A stretch of DNA of 64,000 bases from CAIMMJ01 sp037131955. Lineage in GTDB: Bacteria > Bacteroidota > Bacteroidia > UBA4408. A model generated the notes under the pieces. It saw only the letters and a list, made by a program, of their open reading frames with translations, was not told where the DNA came from and made no database searches. How positions within the stretch are numbered: the first letter of the stretch is position 1; each line of letters starts with the position of its first letter. Shown here in pieces: positions 16,630-26,440 of the stretch. Where the stretch lies: positions 1-64,000 of the forward strand of contig JBAXQC010000001.1 in NCBI GenBank assembly GCA_037131955.1, written 5' to 3'. Position numbers and translations under genes: made by a program.

Positions 16630-19600
16630 ATGACAATAAAATTGAAAAATACTAAGCAAGTATTGTTTACACTATTTTTTAATTTATCAATTTTACAAGT
16701 TTTTGCTCAAAACATAGATTTAAAATTCCAAAAGTTTAATCAAAGTCAAGGGTTATCTCAAGTTACAATTTCATGCATTGTTCAGGACAAAAAGAACTTT
16801 ATTTGGATTGGCACACAGGATGGATTAAACAAGTTTGACGGATATAAATTTAAAGTTTTTAAAAACGATAGAAACGATTCACTTTCATTACCCAATAACA
16901 GCATTACCGGATTGTTTTGCGACAACAAAAACAGAATTTGGGTAGCCACAGAAAAAGGTTTAAGTATATTGTATTTAAGAAACGAAACTTTTAAAAAAGT
17001 AGATTTACCCCATTCAAATATCAATGCATCAAACAAACCACCCTCAATAAAATTTATAAGTGGAAGCGATAAATATTTGTTTGTTTGTACCAGCAACAAC
17101 CAACTTTTCTTATTTGATTTAAATAACGAAAATTTTGCAACAGCATATCACGTTCCAAATAAAAATAATTCAACTATTATTGCTATAAGTTTTGCAAAAA
17201 CAGGCCTTGCACTTATAGCGTTTGAAAATAAAGAACCGTTAAATTATAACCCAGACACAAGAACTTTTTCTATACAATTCCAAGCAGCTTTAAACAAATT
17301 TAGCTCAAAAAATATTATTGGATTTTTAGAAACAAAGCTCTCAACATGGATGGTGTCTGAAACATCATTGTATAAAATAGATACCAATTACAACATTCAA
17401 AAAACATACGAAAACATAATAAATAGAGGCGATAAAATAAATACACTTATCCAAGATGGTTCATCAGATTTATGGATAGGAGCAAACTCTGGTTTAATAA
17501 AATTTGAAGTAGAAAAAGAAAACTTTTATCAATACAAAAGCAGTTTTTACCAGCAGCAATCATTAAGTAACAATAGAGTTATAAGTTTATTAGAAGACAG
17601 AGGAGGGACAATTTGGGTAGGAACAGAAAATGGACTAAATAACTTTGATAGATTCAAAAAAAATTTTATTGTATTTAATGAAAATGAAGAGTCTAAAAAT
17701 TCTACACAATCTAGTATATATTGGTCTATTTTGCCCATTGATAAAGATAATACTTGGGCGGGAAATGAAAATGGGATATTAGTAATAAACAAAAAAGTTT
17801 TTTTTGAATTAACACTTACTGGAAGCAAGGGCGAGAAGAACATAAGTGTTTACACGATGCAAAAAGACCAGAATAAAGTTTGGGCCGGAACCAGTAATGG
17901 ACTTTTTGAGATAGAAATTGGCACTTACAAATACCACGAGTTTAATGCCAATTATAAAAATTGGAACGAAATAAAGCAAAATAAAATTTATAGTATTTTA
18001 ATTATTGAAGACAACATTTGGTTAGGCTCCTCCAATGGAATATACATCATAAATAAAGCAACAAAAAAAGTAGTTCATTACAAAAACTTTATTGCCAACG
18101 ACAGCACCCAAACAAAAAATGTAGTAAGAACAATGGCCCTGAATGAAAACCAAGAACTTTGGCTTGGCACTGATGGCGATGGATTAATTAAAGTATTGAA
18201 TTATCAAACAATTGAAGAATTAAAATTTATAAGTTTTGCATACTCAGCAAAAAATAAATCCAGTATTAGTAATGACATTGTATTAAGTATTTTGCCTGAG
18301 AAAAATTATTTGTGGTTAGGTACTTTTGGCGGAGGACTAAATTATTTTAACACAAAAACATATAAGGTAGAAAGTGTTTTTACAGAAAAAGATGGACTCT
18401 CTAACAACTCTGTTTATGGAATTGTAAAAGATGAAAATCAAAATTTATGGCTGAGCACCAACAATGGTTTAAACTGCTTTACTAGAAACGAAAAAAAATT
18501 TAATAAATACTTTTTGGCAGATGGTTTGCAAAGCAACGAATTTAATACCGGAGCTTATGCAAAAGGATTTAATAACGAGCTATTTTTTGGAGGATTAAAT
18601 GGTATTACATCGTTTATTGCCAACAAAATAATTATTAACCCTATTGCGCCGCAAATATCCATAACCAATGCAAAAGTTTTTAATACACCAGTAAAAGGAA
18701 ATAATAAATTAAGAGATAAGAGAATATTACCTTACGTAGATACTTTATTTTTATCATACAAAGAAAAATTCATTTCAATAGAATTTTCTTCGCTACATTT
18801 TTCATCGCCGGAAAAAAATGAGTTCGAATATTTTTTAGAAGGCTGGGATGAAAGTTGGAATTACATTGGCACCAATAACGAGGCAACATTTAGCAATTTA
18901 GATCCGGGAGAATATATTTTTAGAGTAAGAGGTTCAAACTCTAACGGAGTATGGAGTGCGAACGAAGCAAAACTATACATAATCATTAAACCTCCTTTTT
19001 TCAAAACCTGGTGGTTTAGATTAACAGTTTCCTTAATTTTTATAATGTTTATAATTTCATGGAATAGAAGGAGAGTAAAAAAAATAATAAAACAAAAAAG
19101 AATACTCGAGAATTTAGTGCAAGAGAGAACACTAAAAATAACATCGCAAGCCACAGAAATTAAAAATCAAAACCTAGAACTAGAAAACGAAAAGGAAAAA
19201 TTAGATAAATTACTTTTAAATATTTTACCGCAAGAAACGGTAGATGAATTAAAATTAAAAGGGAAAGCTTCGGCAAGAAATTACAGAATGGCGTCAGTAA
19301 TGTTTACAGATTTTATTGGTTTTACCAGAATTTCTCAAACATACCGCCCAAAGCAATTGGTAAGCGAATTGGATGAATGTTTTTCTGAATTTGATAGTAT
19401 AATTGAAAAATATAATATAGAAAAAATTAAAACTATTGGTGATTCATATATGTGTGCCGGAGGAGTTCCAATAAGAAATGTAAGCAACCCCTTTGATATT
19501 ATTTTAGCAGCACTAGAAATTCAGGCATACATAAAATATAGAAACAGTGTTAAAATTGCAAACGGAGAAAAACCATGGGAACTAAGAATAGGAATTAATA

Positions 19601-20508
19601 CGGGAGAGTTGGTTGCAGGAGTTATTGGCACCAAGCGTTTTGCTTTTGACATTTGGGGCGATACTGTAAATGTTTCAAATAGGCTGGAAGCAAATTCTGA
19701 GGCAGGCAAAGTAAACATTTCAAATACTACTTATGATATTGTTAAAGATTTTTTTGAATGTTCATATAGAGGAAAAGTACCTACAAAAAATAGGGGTTTA
19801 ATAGAGATGTATTTTGTGGAAGGAATAAGAAGTGAACTTATTGCGGAGGAAAATGAAAATTGGCCAGGGAAAAAATTCAATGAAAAACTTAACTCACATT
19901 TGTATGGAAAATTTAATTACAAAAAAGCTGAACAACAAATACTAAAAAAACTTGAAGAAGGATTACCTAAATATTTTTATTACCATAGTTTACAACACAC
20001 AATAGATGTAAGAAACTCTGCAGAGGTTATTGCAAAACAAGAAAATATTTATGAAGAAGAAATAATGCTTTTAAAAACAGCGGCTATATTTCATGATTCC
20101 GGATTCTTAGTTCAATATGACAATAACGAGGAAAAAGGGTGTGAAATTGCCAGGGATTTACTTCCACAACATGGATTTTCTTTACTACAAATAGATACAA
20201 TTTGCAGATTGATTTTAGCTACAAAAGTTCCACAAAAACCAAACGATATTTTAGAAATGATTATGTGTGATGCCGATTTAGATTATCTGGGAACCGACAG
20301 CTTTGACGAAATCTCAAATAACTTAAAAAAAGAATTAATGTGGGAAGGAAAAATAAAAACAGATGAACAATGGGATTTGATTCAAATTAAATTTTTACAG
20401 AATCACAAATATTTTACAGATTATTCAATTAGGAACAGAGAAGATAAAAAAAATGAACACCTAACAAAACTCATTAAAAAGGTAAATAAGTTAGGAGAAA
20501 ACTTTTAG
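16630..20508 (+). CDS. Propeller-Y_Y_Y sensor fused to class III adenylate cyclase and HD domain
   Basis: A 1292-residue transmembrane sensor. A signal peptide (about 1-26) leads into two-component-type propeller repeats (to about 680) with recurring IWIGTQDGLNKFD / IWVGTENGLNNFD units. A Y_Y_Y domain follows (EYFLEGWDESW, about 700-785), then one membrane helix near 792-815 and a coiled coil to about 870. The class III cyclase domain has metal ligands Asp894 (FTDFIGFT) and Asp938 (TIGDSYM), and catalytic Asn1014 and Arg1018. Lys934 and Asp1007 are the pair that selects ATP over GTP in known cyclases, so cAMP is predicted. An HD phosphohydrolase-like domain closes the protein, with His1119, His1123, His1155-Asp1156 and a late Asp1214/1216. 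The usual histidine kinase output is replaced by cyclase plus HD. Confidence 0.9.
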   Translation: MTIKLKNTKQVLFTLFFNLSILQVFAQNIDLKFQKFNQSQGLSQVTISCIVQDKKNFIWIGTQDGLNKFDGYKFKVFKNDRNDSLSLPNNSITGLFCDNKNRIWVATEKGLSILYLRNETFKKVDLPHSNINASNKPPSIKFISGSDKYLFVCTSNNQLFLFDLNNENFATAYHVPNKNNSTIIAISFAKTGLALIAFENKEPLNYNPDTRTFSIQFQAALNKFSSKNIIGFLETKLSTWMVSETSLYKIDTNYNIQKTYENIINRGDKINTLIQDGSSDLWIGANSGLIKFEVEKENFYQYKSSFYQQQSLSNNRVISLLEDRGGTIWVGTENGLNNFDRFKKNFIVFNENEESKNSTQSSIYWSILPIDKDNTWAGNENGILVINKKVFFELTLTGSKGEKNISVYTMQKDQNKVWAGTSNGLFEIEIGTYKYHEFNANYKNWNEIKQNKIYSILIIEDNIWLGSSNGIYIINKATKKVVHYKNFIANDSTQTKNVVRTMALNENQELWLGTDGDGLIKVLNYQTIEELKFISFAYSAKNKSSISNDIVLSILPEKNYLWLGTFGGGLNYFNTKTYKVESVFTEKDGLSNNSVYGIVKDENQNLWLSTNNGLNCFTRNEKKFNKYFLADGLQSNEFNTGAYAKGFNNELFFGGLNGITSFIANKIIINPIAPQISITNAKVFNTPVKGNNKLRDKRILPYVDTLFLSYKEKFISIEFSSLHFSSPEKNEFEYFLEGWDESWNYIGTNNEATFSNLDPGEYIFRVRGSNSNGVWSANEAKLYIIIKPPFFKTWWFRLTVSLIFIMFIISWNRRRVKKIIKQKRILENLVQERTLKITSQATEIKNQNLELENEKEKLDKLLLNILPQETVDELKLKGKASARNYRMASVMFTDFIGFTRISQTYRPKQLVSELDECFSEFDSIIEKYNIEKIKTIGDSYMCAGGVPIRNVSNPFDIILAALEIQAYIKYRNSVKIANGEKPWELRIGINTGELVAGVIGTKRFAFDIWGDTVNVSNRLEANSEAGKVNISNTTYDIVKDFFECSYRGKVPTKNRGLIEMYFVEGIRSELIAEENENWPGKKFNEKLNSHLYGKFNYKKAEQQILKKLEEGLPKYFYYHSLQHTIDVRNSAEVIAKQENIYEEEIMLLKTAAIFHDSGFLVQYDNNEEKGCEIARDLLPQHGFSLLQIDTICRLILATKVPQKPNDILEMIMCDADLDYLGTDSFDEISNNLKKELMWEGKIKTDEQWDLIQIKFLQNHKYFTDYSIRNREDKKNEHLTKLIKKVNKLGENF

Positions 20509-20604
20509 TAAACTAAACTGAGTTAAGATTTATAGATTTTAAAAGTATTTCTATTTTATTATGAGAAATACAATTAGAAAGGATACAGTTAAAATTATAG
20601 AAGA

Positions 20605-21957
20605 TTAGATTCTTTCCAATATCATTTTTTCAATTTGTTCTGAATCCCAAATATTTTCAATATTTTCAGTATTCATTACATCATCCATAATACCTTGTTG
20701 CCTTTTGCCATTTGCAAGGGCCTCTGAGTATCTAATATGAGGAGAAAATGTTACCATTGAATAAGCAGGAATCCACTTGTCTGGATGTTTATCTGAAAAA
20801 TTTGCTTCTATTTTTTTCTGTAACAAAAATTTAGGATCACCAGTTTTATCGCTCATTTCGTTAAAATTATTTATTGCCAAATCTGCAATAGCATCTGCAT
20901 CAGGCTTTCTTAATTTTTCAAACTCTGGCAATATTTCATCCCATTTCTCTTGGTATTCTTCCATAAGTTCATCTAAAACCACGCAATCTTCAAATCCACA
21001 ATTCATGCCTTGACCAAAAAATGGAACAATGGCATGAGCAGCATCTCCAATCAACGAAAAAGAATCTTTGTAAATCCATGGAAAACATTTAACCGTTACC
21101 AAAGAGCTCACAGGGTTTCTTTCGAACTGATCTAAATAATCTGGCATTAATGGCAGGGCATCATTAAAATATTTTTCAAAAAATGTTTTGGTTTTTTCTC
21201 TTGTATTAAGTTCCTCAAATGAAAACTCTCCACTTGCAGGAAAAAACAAAGTACACGTAAATGAGCCATCTGGATTAGGCAAGGCAATCATCATAAACGA
21301 ACCTCTTGGCCAAATGTGTAAAGCGTTTTTTTCCATCAAAAAACTTCCGTTTTCTCCAGCCGGTATTGCTAATTCTTTATAGGCACAATTTATATAAAAT
21401 TGCTGGTATTCAAATCTGTCGCTTGATAATTGCTTTGATAATCTTCCGGCAGAAAAAGCTCCGTCTGCAGAAAAAATAAGAGATGCATTTTCTTTTGTTC
21501 TTCTATCTGTTATAGCATTTACGAAGTTTGCTTCCTTTTTTTCAAAATCTATACTTTCGCAACGTTCATCAAATAAAAGTTCAATATTTGGCAATTTATC
21601 TGCAAGTTCTAATAATGCAACATTAATACCTAATCTAGAAACTGAATAAATTGCCTGGTCGTTTTTTCCATATGGTTGAACTACTAAATTACCTTTAACA
21701 TCATGAATCATTCTTGAATACATTGGAATAGCAATTTTTTTTATATCTTGATCTATTCCAATTTTTTTTAAGGCCCTCCAACCTCTGTCGCTTAGTGCCA
21801 AATTTATTGACCTTCCTTGATAAGAGTTAGTAGACCGTAAATCCGGTCGGCGTTCAAATACTTTTACTTTATATCCTTTCTTGGCCAAAAAAATTGAAAG
21901 TAAACTTCCAACTAAACCAGATCCAGCAATTACAACATCTTTATTTTTTGCTTCCAT
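20605..21957 (-). CDS. kmo: Kynurenine 3-monooxygenase
   Basis: An FAD-dependent aromatic hydroxylase that turns kynurenine into 3-hydroxykynurenine, leading to quinolinate and NAD. The FAD fold GSGLVGSLLSIFLAKKGY starts near residue 10, followed by the KMO-type YQGRSINLALSDRGWRAL. The second FAD motif is LIGDAAHAIVPFFGQGMNCG near 305-325. About 450 residues, normal for bacterial KMO. I chose the ATG at 21957 (M-E-A-K-N-K-D) with GAGA upstream; a TTG touching the rhodanese stop at 21975 would add six residues. No other kynurenine gene (kynU, haao) is in the window. Confidence 0.92.
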   Translation of the reverse strand: MEAKNKDVVIAGSGLVGSLLSIFLAKKGYKVKVFERRPDLRSTNSYQGRSINLALSDRGWRALKKIGIDQDIKKIAIPMYSRMIHDVKGNLVVQPYGKNDQAIYSVSRLGINVALLELADKLPNIELLFDERCESIDFEKKEANFVNAITDRRTKENASLIFSADGAFSAGRLSKQLSSDRFEYQQFYINCAYKELAIPAGENGSFLMEKNALHIWPRGSFMMIALPNPDGSFTCTLFFPASGEFSFEELNTREKTKTFFEKYFNDALPLMPDYLDQFERNPVSSLVTVKCFPWIYKDSFSLIGDAAHAIVPFFGQGMNCGFEDCVVLDELMEEYQEKWDEILPEFEKLRKPDADAIADLAINNFNEMSDKTGDPKFLLQKKIEANFSDKHPDKWIPAYSMVTFSPHIRYSEALANGKRQQGIMDDVMNTENIENIWDSEQIEKMILERI

Positions 21958-21975
21958 AATTACAGTCTCTAACAA

Positions 21976-22293
21976 TTATCCTACTTTAATGTTCGCATCT
22001 ATTTCATTTGAATAAGCAGTTATACCACCTTTTAAATTGTATAAATTTGTAAAACCATATTGTTGTTCCAAAGCGTTTACAACTGCTGCAGATCTTGCTC
22101 CACTTCGGCAATGTATAATTACCGGAATATCTTTAGATAATTCATCTAAATGGTTTAAAATTTCACCCATTGGAATATGAGTTCCTCCAATAGCTCCAAC
22201 TTCAACTTCATATTCTTCCCTAACATCTATTAGCTGAAATTTTTCGTTACTGTCTTTTTTTAGTTTTAGTTCTTGTACAGTTAATTCTTTCAT
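21976..22293 (-). CDS. Single-domain rhodanese-like protein
   Basis: A 105-residue rhodanese domain. The aspartate strand QLIDVREEYEVEVGAIGG is near 22-39. The active-site cysteine is in the loop HCRSGARS near 61-68, so sulfur transfer via a persulfide is possible. It lies between the membrane patatin (26-base gap) and KMO (immediately adjacent) in a minus-strand run. The reason for this pairing is not clear; it may only be shared transcription. Confidence 0.9.
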   Translation of the reverse strand: MKELTVQELKLKKDSNEKFQLIDVREEYEVEVGAIGGTHIPMGEILNHLDELSKDIPVIIHCRSGARSAAVVNALEQQYGFTNLYNLKGGITAYSNEIDANIKVG

Positions 22294-22319
22294 TTTTTAT
22301 TTATCTAAGTTAATTTTTT

Positions 22320-24602
22320 TTATTGCAACAATTCTACTAACTTTTTTAATGCTTTTTCGTTTTCTTCATTTTTTAAAGATTCAATTACTTTCATTTTTTC
22401 CTTATTCGTTAAATGCCAACTCAAAGAAATATTATCGGGTTTTTGATTTTTTAATTGAAATTCTACAACGTCAATTTTTCCATCGTACCATCTGCTTGCA
22501 TATTGGTATAATCCATCGTTGTTGTAATCTTGAATACTGAATAAATTGCCATACAGTGCTCCAAGAGGTGTAGAAAGTGTTTGCACTAAAGATTTATTTC
22601 CTTCTCCTTCTATTGGAGCCTTTTTAAATCTATCTCTAATTTGGATTATAATAACTCCACTTGTGTTGGATGAAATCCAATTTCTAAACGTGTATAAAAA
22701 TTTTAAGGATGTTTCTAAACCAAAGTTATCTCTTGCGCCTGCATCCATAACCTCAATGGCGGGCTCTGATGGAAGTTGCACAAATGGAGTAACAAATGGG
22801 AAGGTAGCACTCATTCTCATAACACTGGCAAATCTTAAATTATTGGCATCTTGTTCTTTAAAAAACTTTAGAAATTCTATTCCGTCTATGGATGCAGTTC
22901 TGCTAATACTGTCCGAGTCAAAATATTGCGTTACATAAGATATGCCTTGAGGTGATATGTACATTTTTCTTCCATCATTCACTAAAGTTGGAGAAAAAAT
23001 CATCATTGGAATATGAGATTCTTTTTCAGGTAAAAAGTAATCGCCCAATCTTTTATTAAAAATATTTGCAGTATTTTCATTTAGGGATTTTTCAAAAGCA
23101 TAACCTCTGTCTTTTTTATACGTATATTTTCCATCGTTAAATTCTCCTAATCTTAAAAACAAATCATTAATAGCTGCATAGTAAATTAGAGGGTTTAGTA
23201 AATCTTTAGAAATGTTTTTTCTAAACTCGGATGAATGATAACTACTTAATTTATTTTGTTCGTATAAATAATAAAGTTCTCTGTAAAAGGCAGCACCAAT
23301 CATTCCTCCAGAAGCACCTGTTATTAGTTGTGTGTGTTTCATCAATTCTCCTTTTAATATACTATCGGCAGTTTGCATAACATGATAAGTCCAAAGACTT
23401 GAACGTAAACCACCACCGCTGGTATTAATTAAAACCATTTTAGGCTTTCTCTTTCTATTAATTGAGTTTATAGAATTTTTTAATCGCCATTTATTTAAAA
23501 TGTATATGGTATTTTCAAAATCTTTATTTAGTATATCAGATTCACAATTGTATTTTTCTAGATTCTTGTATGAGAATTCCGCCTGTTTGCCTTTGTAGTT
23601 TAATCCAAATGCTTTGCTGGCAGGATAAAATCCTGGCAAACTAAACAAATAATTAAAACTCACAAATAATAAAATTGTAACAGTTGTTGCCCAACCTCTA
23701 AGCCAAGTGTGCAGTGCACTAAAAAGCATTAGATACATTGTAAAAATTAAAAACAAACTTGCACTAGCTGGAATTAAAAATAATGGATTTTCTCTAAAAA
23801 TACCCAATATTAAAATAGTTGCAACAACAATAAATTCAAATAGTGCCGCATTTGTATGATTGTTTCTAAAAACTTTAAGTAGCATTTCTTTGTCATAATG
23901 TCCTATGTCTCTTGCCCTTCTTAATCTTCTGAAATTACTAATATAAGTATCTACATGCCAATCTCTTCCTTCTTTGCTGCTCAAGCGTTTCCAATCATTG
24001 TTTTTTCTTAATGTAACTCTCGTTGTAATTATTCGAGGAATTTCTTCTTCTTCATCTGTTTTAACGCCAAACAAGCCAAAAATATCTTTATTGATTGAAA
24101 AAAAATAAGTTAGCGATAAAATTAAAAATGAAAAAACCCCTGAGAGAAAACCAAAAATGGACAAAAATATTTGCAAAGAATCTGAAAACTGATCGTCTGA
24201 TTGAAAAGAGTAAATTTTAAAACTATAAACTATTAAGAAGGTTATGGGAATTATAAAATTATTTAAACAATATTTTAAAAAAGAATTGCTTAGTGTGGCA
24301 ACAAACGGAAATCTAAATCCGTTAATAATAAAACTAGAAATGTTGAATGCCATAATAAAACCGCCACAACTAAATCCTACAATAAAATAAGATAAAAAAC
24401 CAACTTTATTGAGGTATTCTGGATTTAAAAACAGGTAGTGAGCACCATAATTTGAAGCAACATTTTTAGTGATAAAACCAAATAGAAGCAACCAAAACAA
24501 TAATAATACCTGGTTCTTTTTTAAATGCACCAAGATTAATTGTATGGGGAAAAAATAGGCAATTCTTTTCGTCCAAGGAACATGATTCTTTGTATTTGTC
24601 AT
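22320..24602 (-). CDS. Membrane-anchored patatin-like phospholipase
   Basis: A 760-residue protein. The first 340 residues hold about eight membrane helices in two groups, separated by a polar segment of about 60 residues (SSKEGRDWHVD). The second half is a patatin-type lipase: oxyanion loop SGGGLRSSLW near 394, nucleophile elbow GASGGMIG near 424 and catalytic Asp in MDAGARDNFG near 620. The Ser-Asp dyad is therefore intact. It should hydrolyse membrane lipids, on whichever side the lipase domain faces. It is part of the FTCD-patatin-rhodanese-kmo run, with a 34-base gap to FTCD. Confidence 0.85.
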   Translation of the reverse strand: MTNTKNHVPWTKRIAYFFPIQLILVHLKKNQVLLLFWLLLFGFITKNVASNYGAHYLFLNPEYLNKVGFLSYFIVGFSCGGFIMAFNISSFIINGFRFPFVATLSNSFLKYCLNNFIIPITFLIVYSFKIYSFQSDDQFSDSLQIFLSIFGFLSGVFSFLILSLTYFFSINKDIFGLFGVKTDEEEEIPRIITTRVTLRKNNDWKRLSSKEGRDWHVDTYISNFRRLRRARDIGHYDKEMLLKVFRNNHTNAALFEFIVVATILILGIFRENPLFLIPASASLFLIFTMYLMLFSALHTWLRGWATTVTILLFVSFNYLFSLPGFYPASKAFGLNYKGKQAEFSYKNLEKYNCESDILNKDFENTIYILNKWRLKNSINSINRKRKPKMVLINTSGGGLRSSLWTYHVMQTADSILKGELMKHTQLITGASGGMIGAAFYRELYYLYEQNKLSSYHSSEFRKNISKDLLNPLIYYAAINDLFLRLGEFNDGKYTYKKDRGYAFEKSLNENTANIFNKRLGDYFLPEKESHIPMMIFSPTLVNDGRKMYISPQGISYVTQYFDSDSISRTASIDGIEFLKFFKEQDANNLRFASVMRMSATFPFVTPFVQLPSEPAIEVMDAGARDNFGLETSLKFLYTFRNWISSNTSGVIIIQIRDRFKKAPIEGEGNKSLVQTLSTPLGALYGNLFSIQDYNNDGLYQYASRWYDGKIDVVEFQLKNQKPDNISLSWHLTNKEKMKVIESLKNEENEKALKKLVELLQ

Positions 24603-24636
24603 ATTAATGATTCCTTAAGAATTGGATTTATAAATA

Positions 24637-26319
24637 TCAACCTATTTTTAAATTTACAATTTCAATAATTTCTGATTCTAACTTTTCTGCTAATTCGTTA
24701 ATAATTTTACCTTCCTCATTTAGCTCATTCATTTTATTTTTATCTGCTAAATCTTTAGAATTTATTCTCACGTTCATGTATGCCCCTCTTATTGCTGCTC
24801 TGCAACTTAAGGCTGCCACACCTGCATCAGAAATAGAATTAGGATTACCAATTTCGGCCATTGTTTTAATTAATGGAAATGATTTTAAACAAGTTTGCAT
24901 TACCTCCAATGGAATTAAAGTTGCATTTAATGTGGCCTCTTGAATGGCATTTTTTCTTGCATTTATTTCCATTTCATTTGACTTTGGTAATGAAAAGGCT
25001 TCCATAATTTTATTAAATGCATTGGTATCTTCATCAACTAATTTTAATAATTTATTTTTTAGTTGTTGGCCATTGTCTGCCCAATCAGAAAATTCTTTCC
25101 AACGATCGTCCCATCCTTTTTTATGAGAAGATAAATTGGCCACCATTGTTCCCAGTGAAGCACCCAACACACCTAAATATGCAGATATAGAACCGCCACC
25201 CGGTGCAGGAGACTCTGAGGCAGTTTCATTGGCAAACTCAATTAAATTTTTATGTATCAGAGAATTTTTTTGTTTCGGGTACAACAAATATTCAATTATT
25301 CTTTTCTCAGGTTCAAATGGAGAAAGTTCATCTAAACCCATAGATTTTATTGCAATTTTTATCAGTTCATCTTCACTAACGCCAATGCTTCTTTTTTGCT
25401 TTTCAAGAAAATATTTTCCAGCATCCAATAAACTTTTTAGTGGAATTAACCCTATTAACTCAGATCCTGTTACTCTAATTCCACGTGAGTTGGCGCTAAT
25501 ACAACATTCATCAAACGCCAAATGAACAGGCGTAACATTAATGTTTGTAAGATTCATAGAAACCTGTGCCAATCCATATTCTTCTATAAACCAACCAATA
25601 GCTTTTACCGACTTAAGTTTTCCGGGCTGAAATACTGGTGCTCCATTTTCATTAGTAATAATTTTTCCAGTTATTGGGTTTCCTTCTCTAATAACTCTAC
25701 CAGCTTCTCTAACATCAAATGCAACTGAATTTGCCCTTCTAACTGAAGTTGTATTTAAATTGACATTGTAGGCAACTAAAAAATCTCTTGCTCCAATTAC
25801 AGTTGAACCACTTTTAACTGAATGTTGTTGTGGACCAAAATCTGGCTTCCATTTAGGTTCTTTAATCTTAGTAAAAAATCCCTCGTACTCACCTTGACGA
25901 ATAACAGATAAATTATTTCTGGTTTTATCCGCTTGTGATTCTTCGTATAAATAAACAGCAATATTTAGTTCTTCTCCTACCCTCTTGGCTAATTTTTTTG
26001 ACCATTCTGCTGTTTCTTCCATACTTATTCCTGCAATGGGTATTAAAGGACATACATCTGTTGCACCCATGCGAGGATGTTCTCCTTTTTGCTTACTCAT
26101 ATCTATAAGTTCAGAGGCCTTAGCAATTGCTCTAAAAGCAGCTTCTACAACAAATGCAGGATTACCTGCAAATGTAACTACTGTTCTGTTTGTTGCTTTT
26201 CCAGGATCTACATTTAATAATTTTACTCCATCAATATTTTCAATTTCATTGGTAATCATAGATATAATTTCCATGTCACGGCCTTCAGAAAAATTTGGAA
26301 CACATTCGATAATCTGCAT
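24637..26319 (-). CDS. Glutamate formimidoyltransferase-formiminotetrahydrofolate cyclodeaminase fusion
   Basis: A bifunctional enzyme of histidine breakdown. The N-terminal part moves a formimino group from formiminoglutamate to tetrahydrofolate; the C-terminal part releases ammonia to give methenyl-THF. The start MQIIECVPNFSEGRD at 26319 is the family start and gives 560 residues, close to the animal FTCD length. HPRMGATDVCPLIPI near 85-100 is the transferase signature. The cyclodeaminase begins near 355 with ASESPAPGGGSISAYLG. Frames upstream of 26319 lack homology and run into the divergent protease gene. No hutHUI is in the window. Confidence 0.93.
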   Translation of the reverse strand: MQIIECVPNFSEGRDMEIISMITNEIENIDGVKLLNVDPGKATNRTVVTFAGNPAFVVEAAFRAIAKASELIDMSKQKGEHPRMGATDVCPLIPIAGISMEETAEWSKKLAKRVGEELNIAVYLYEESQADKTRNNLSVIRQGEYEGFFTKIKEPKWKPDFGPQQHSVKSGSTVIGARDFLVAYNVNLNTTSVRRANSVAFDVREAGRVIREGNPITGKIITNENGAPVFQPGKLKSVKAIGWFIEEYGLAQVSMNLTNINVTPVHLAFDECCISANSRGIRVTGSELIGLIPLKSLLDAGKYFLEKQKRSIGVSEDELIKIAIKSMGLDELSPFEPEKRIIEYLLYPKQKNSLIHKNLIEFANETASESPAPGGGSISAYLGVLGASLGTMVANLSSHKKGWDDRWKEFSDWADNGQQLKNKLLKLVDEDTNAFNKIMEAFSLPKSNEMEINARKNAIQEATLNATLIPLEVMQTCLKSFPLIKTMAEIGNPNSISDAGVAALSCRAAIRGAYMNVRINSKDLADKNKMNELNEEGKIINELAEKLESEIIEIVNLKIG

Positions 26320-26345
26320 AAATAAAATATAAATTTTGAGACATT

Positions 26346-26376
26346 CAAACATATAAAAATTATGTGGATTGTCAAC
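26346..26376 (-). promoter_or_regulatory. Promoter of the FTCD-patatin-rhodanese-kmo run
   Basis: On the minus strand GTTG (26376-26373), 19 bases, then TATGTTTG (26353-26346). This is one mismatch from TTTG-N19-TAnnTTTG. It lies 27 bases before the FTCD ATG. Confidence 0.55.
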
Positions 26377-26417
26377 AATTAAAAAAATGATTTTTATAGG
26401 ATTGAAAATAAGTTTAC

Positions 26418-26425
26418 TAATTTTG
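26418..26425 (+). promoter_or_regulatory. Candidate -7 box of the subtilase gene
   Basis: TAATTTTG fits TAnnTTTG, 15 bases before the ATG at 26441. No clear -33 element is seen. Confidence 0.35.
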
Positions 26426-26440
26426 AAATAACAAAGAACA

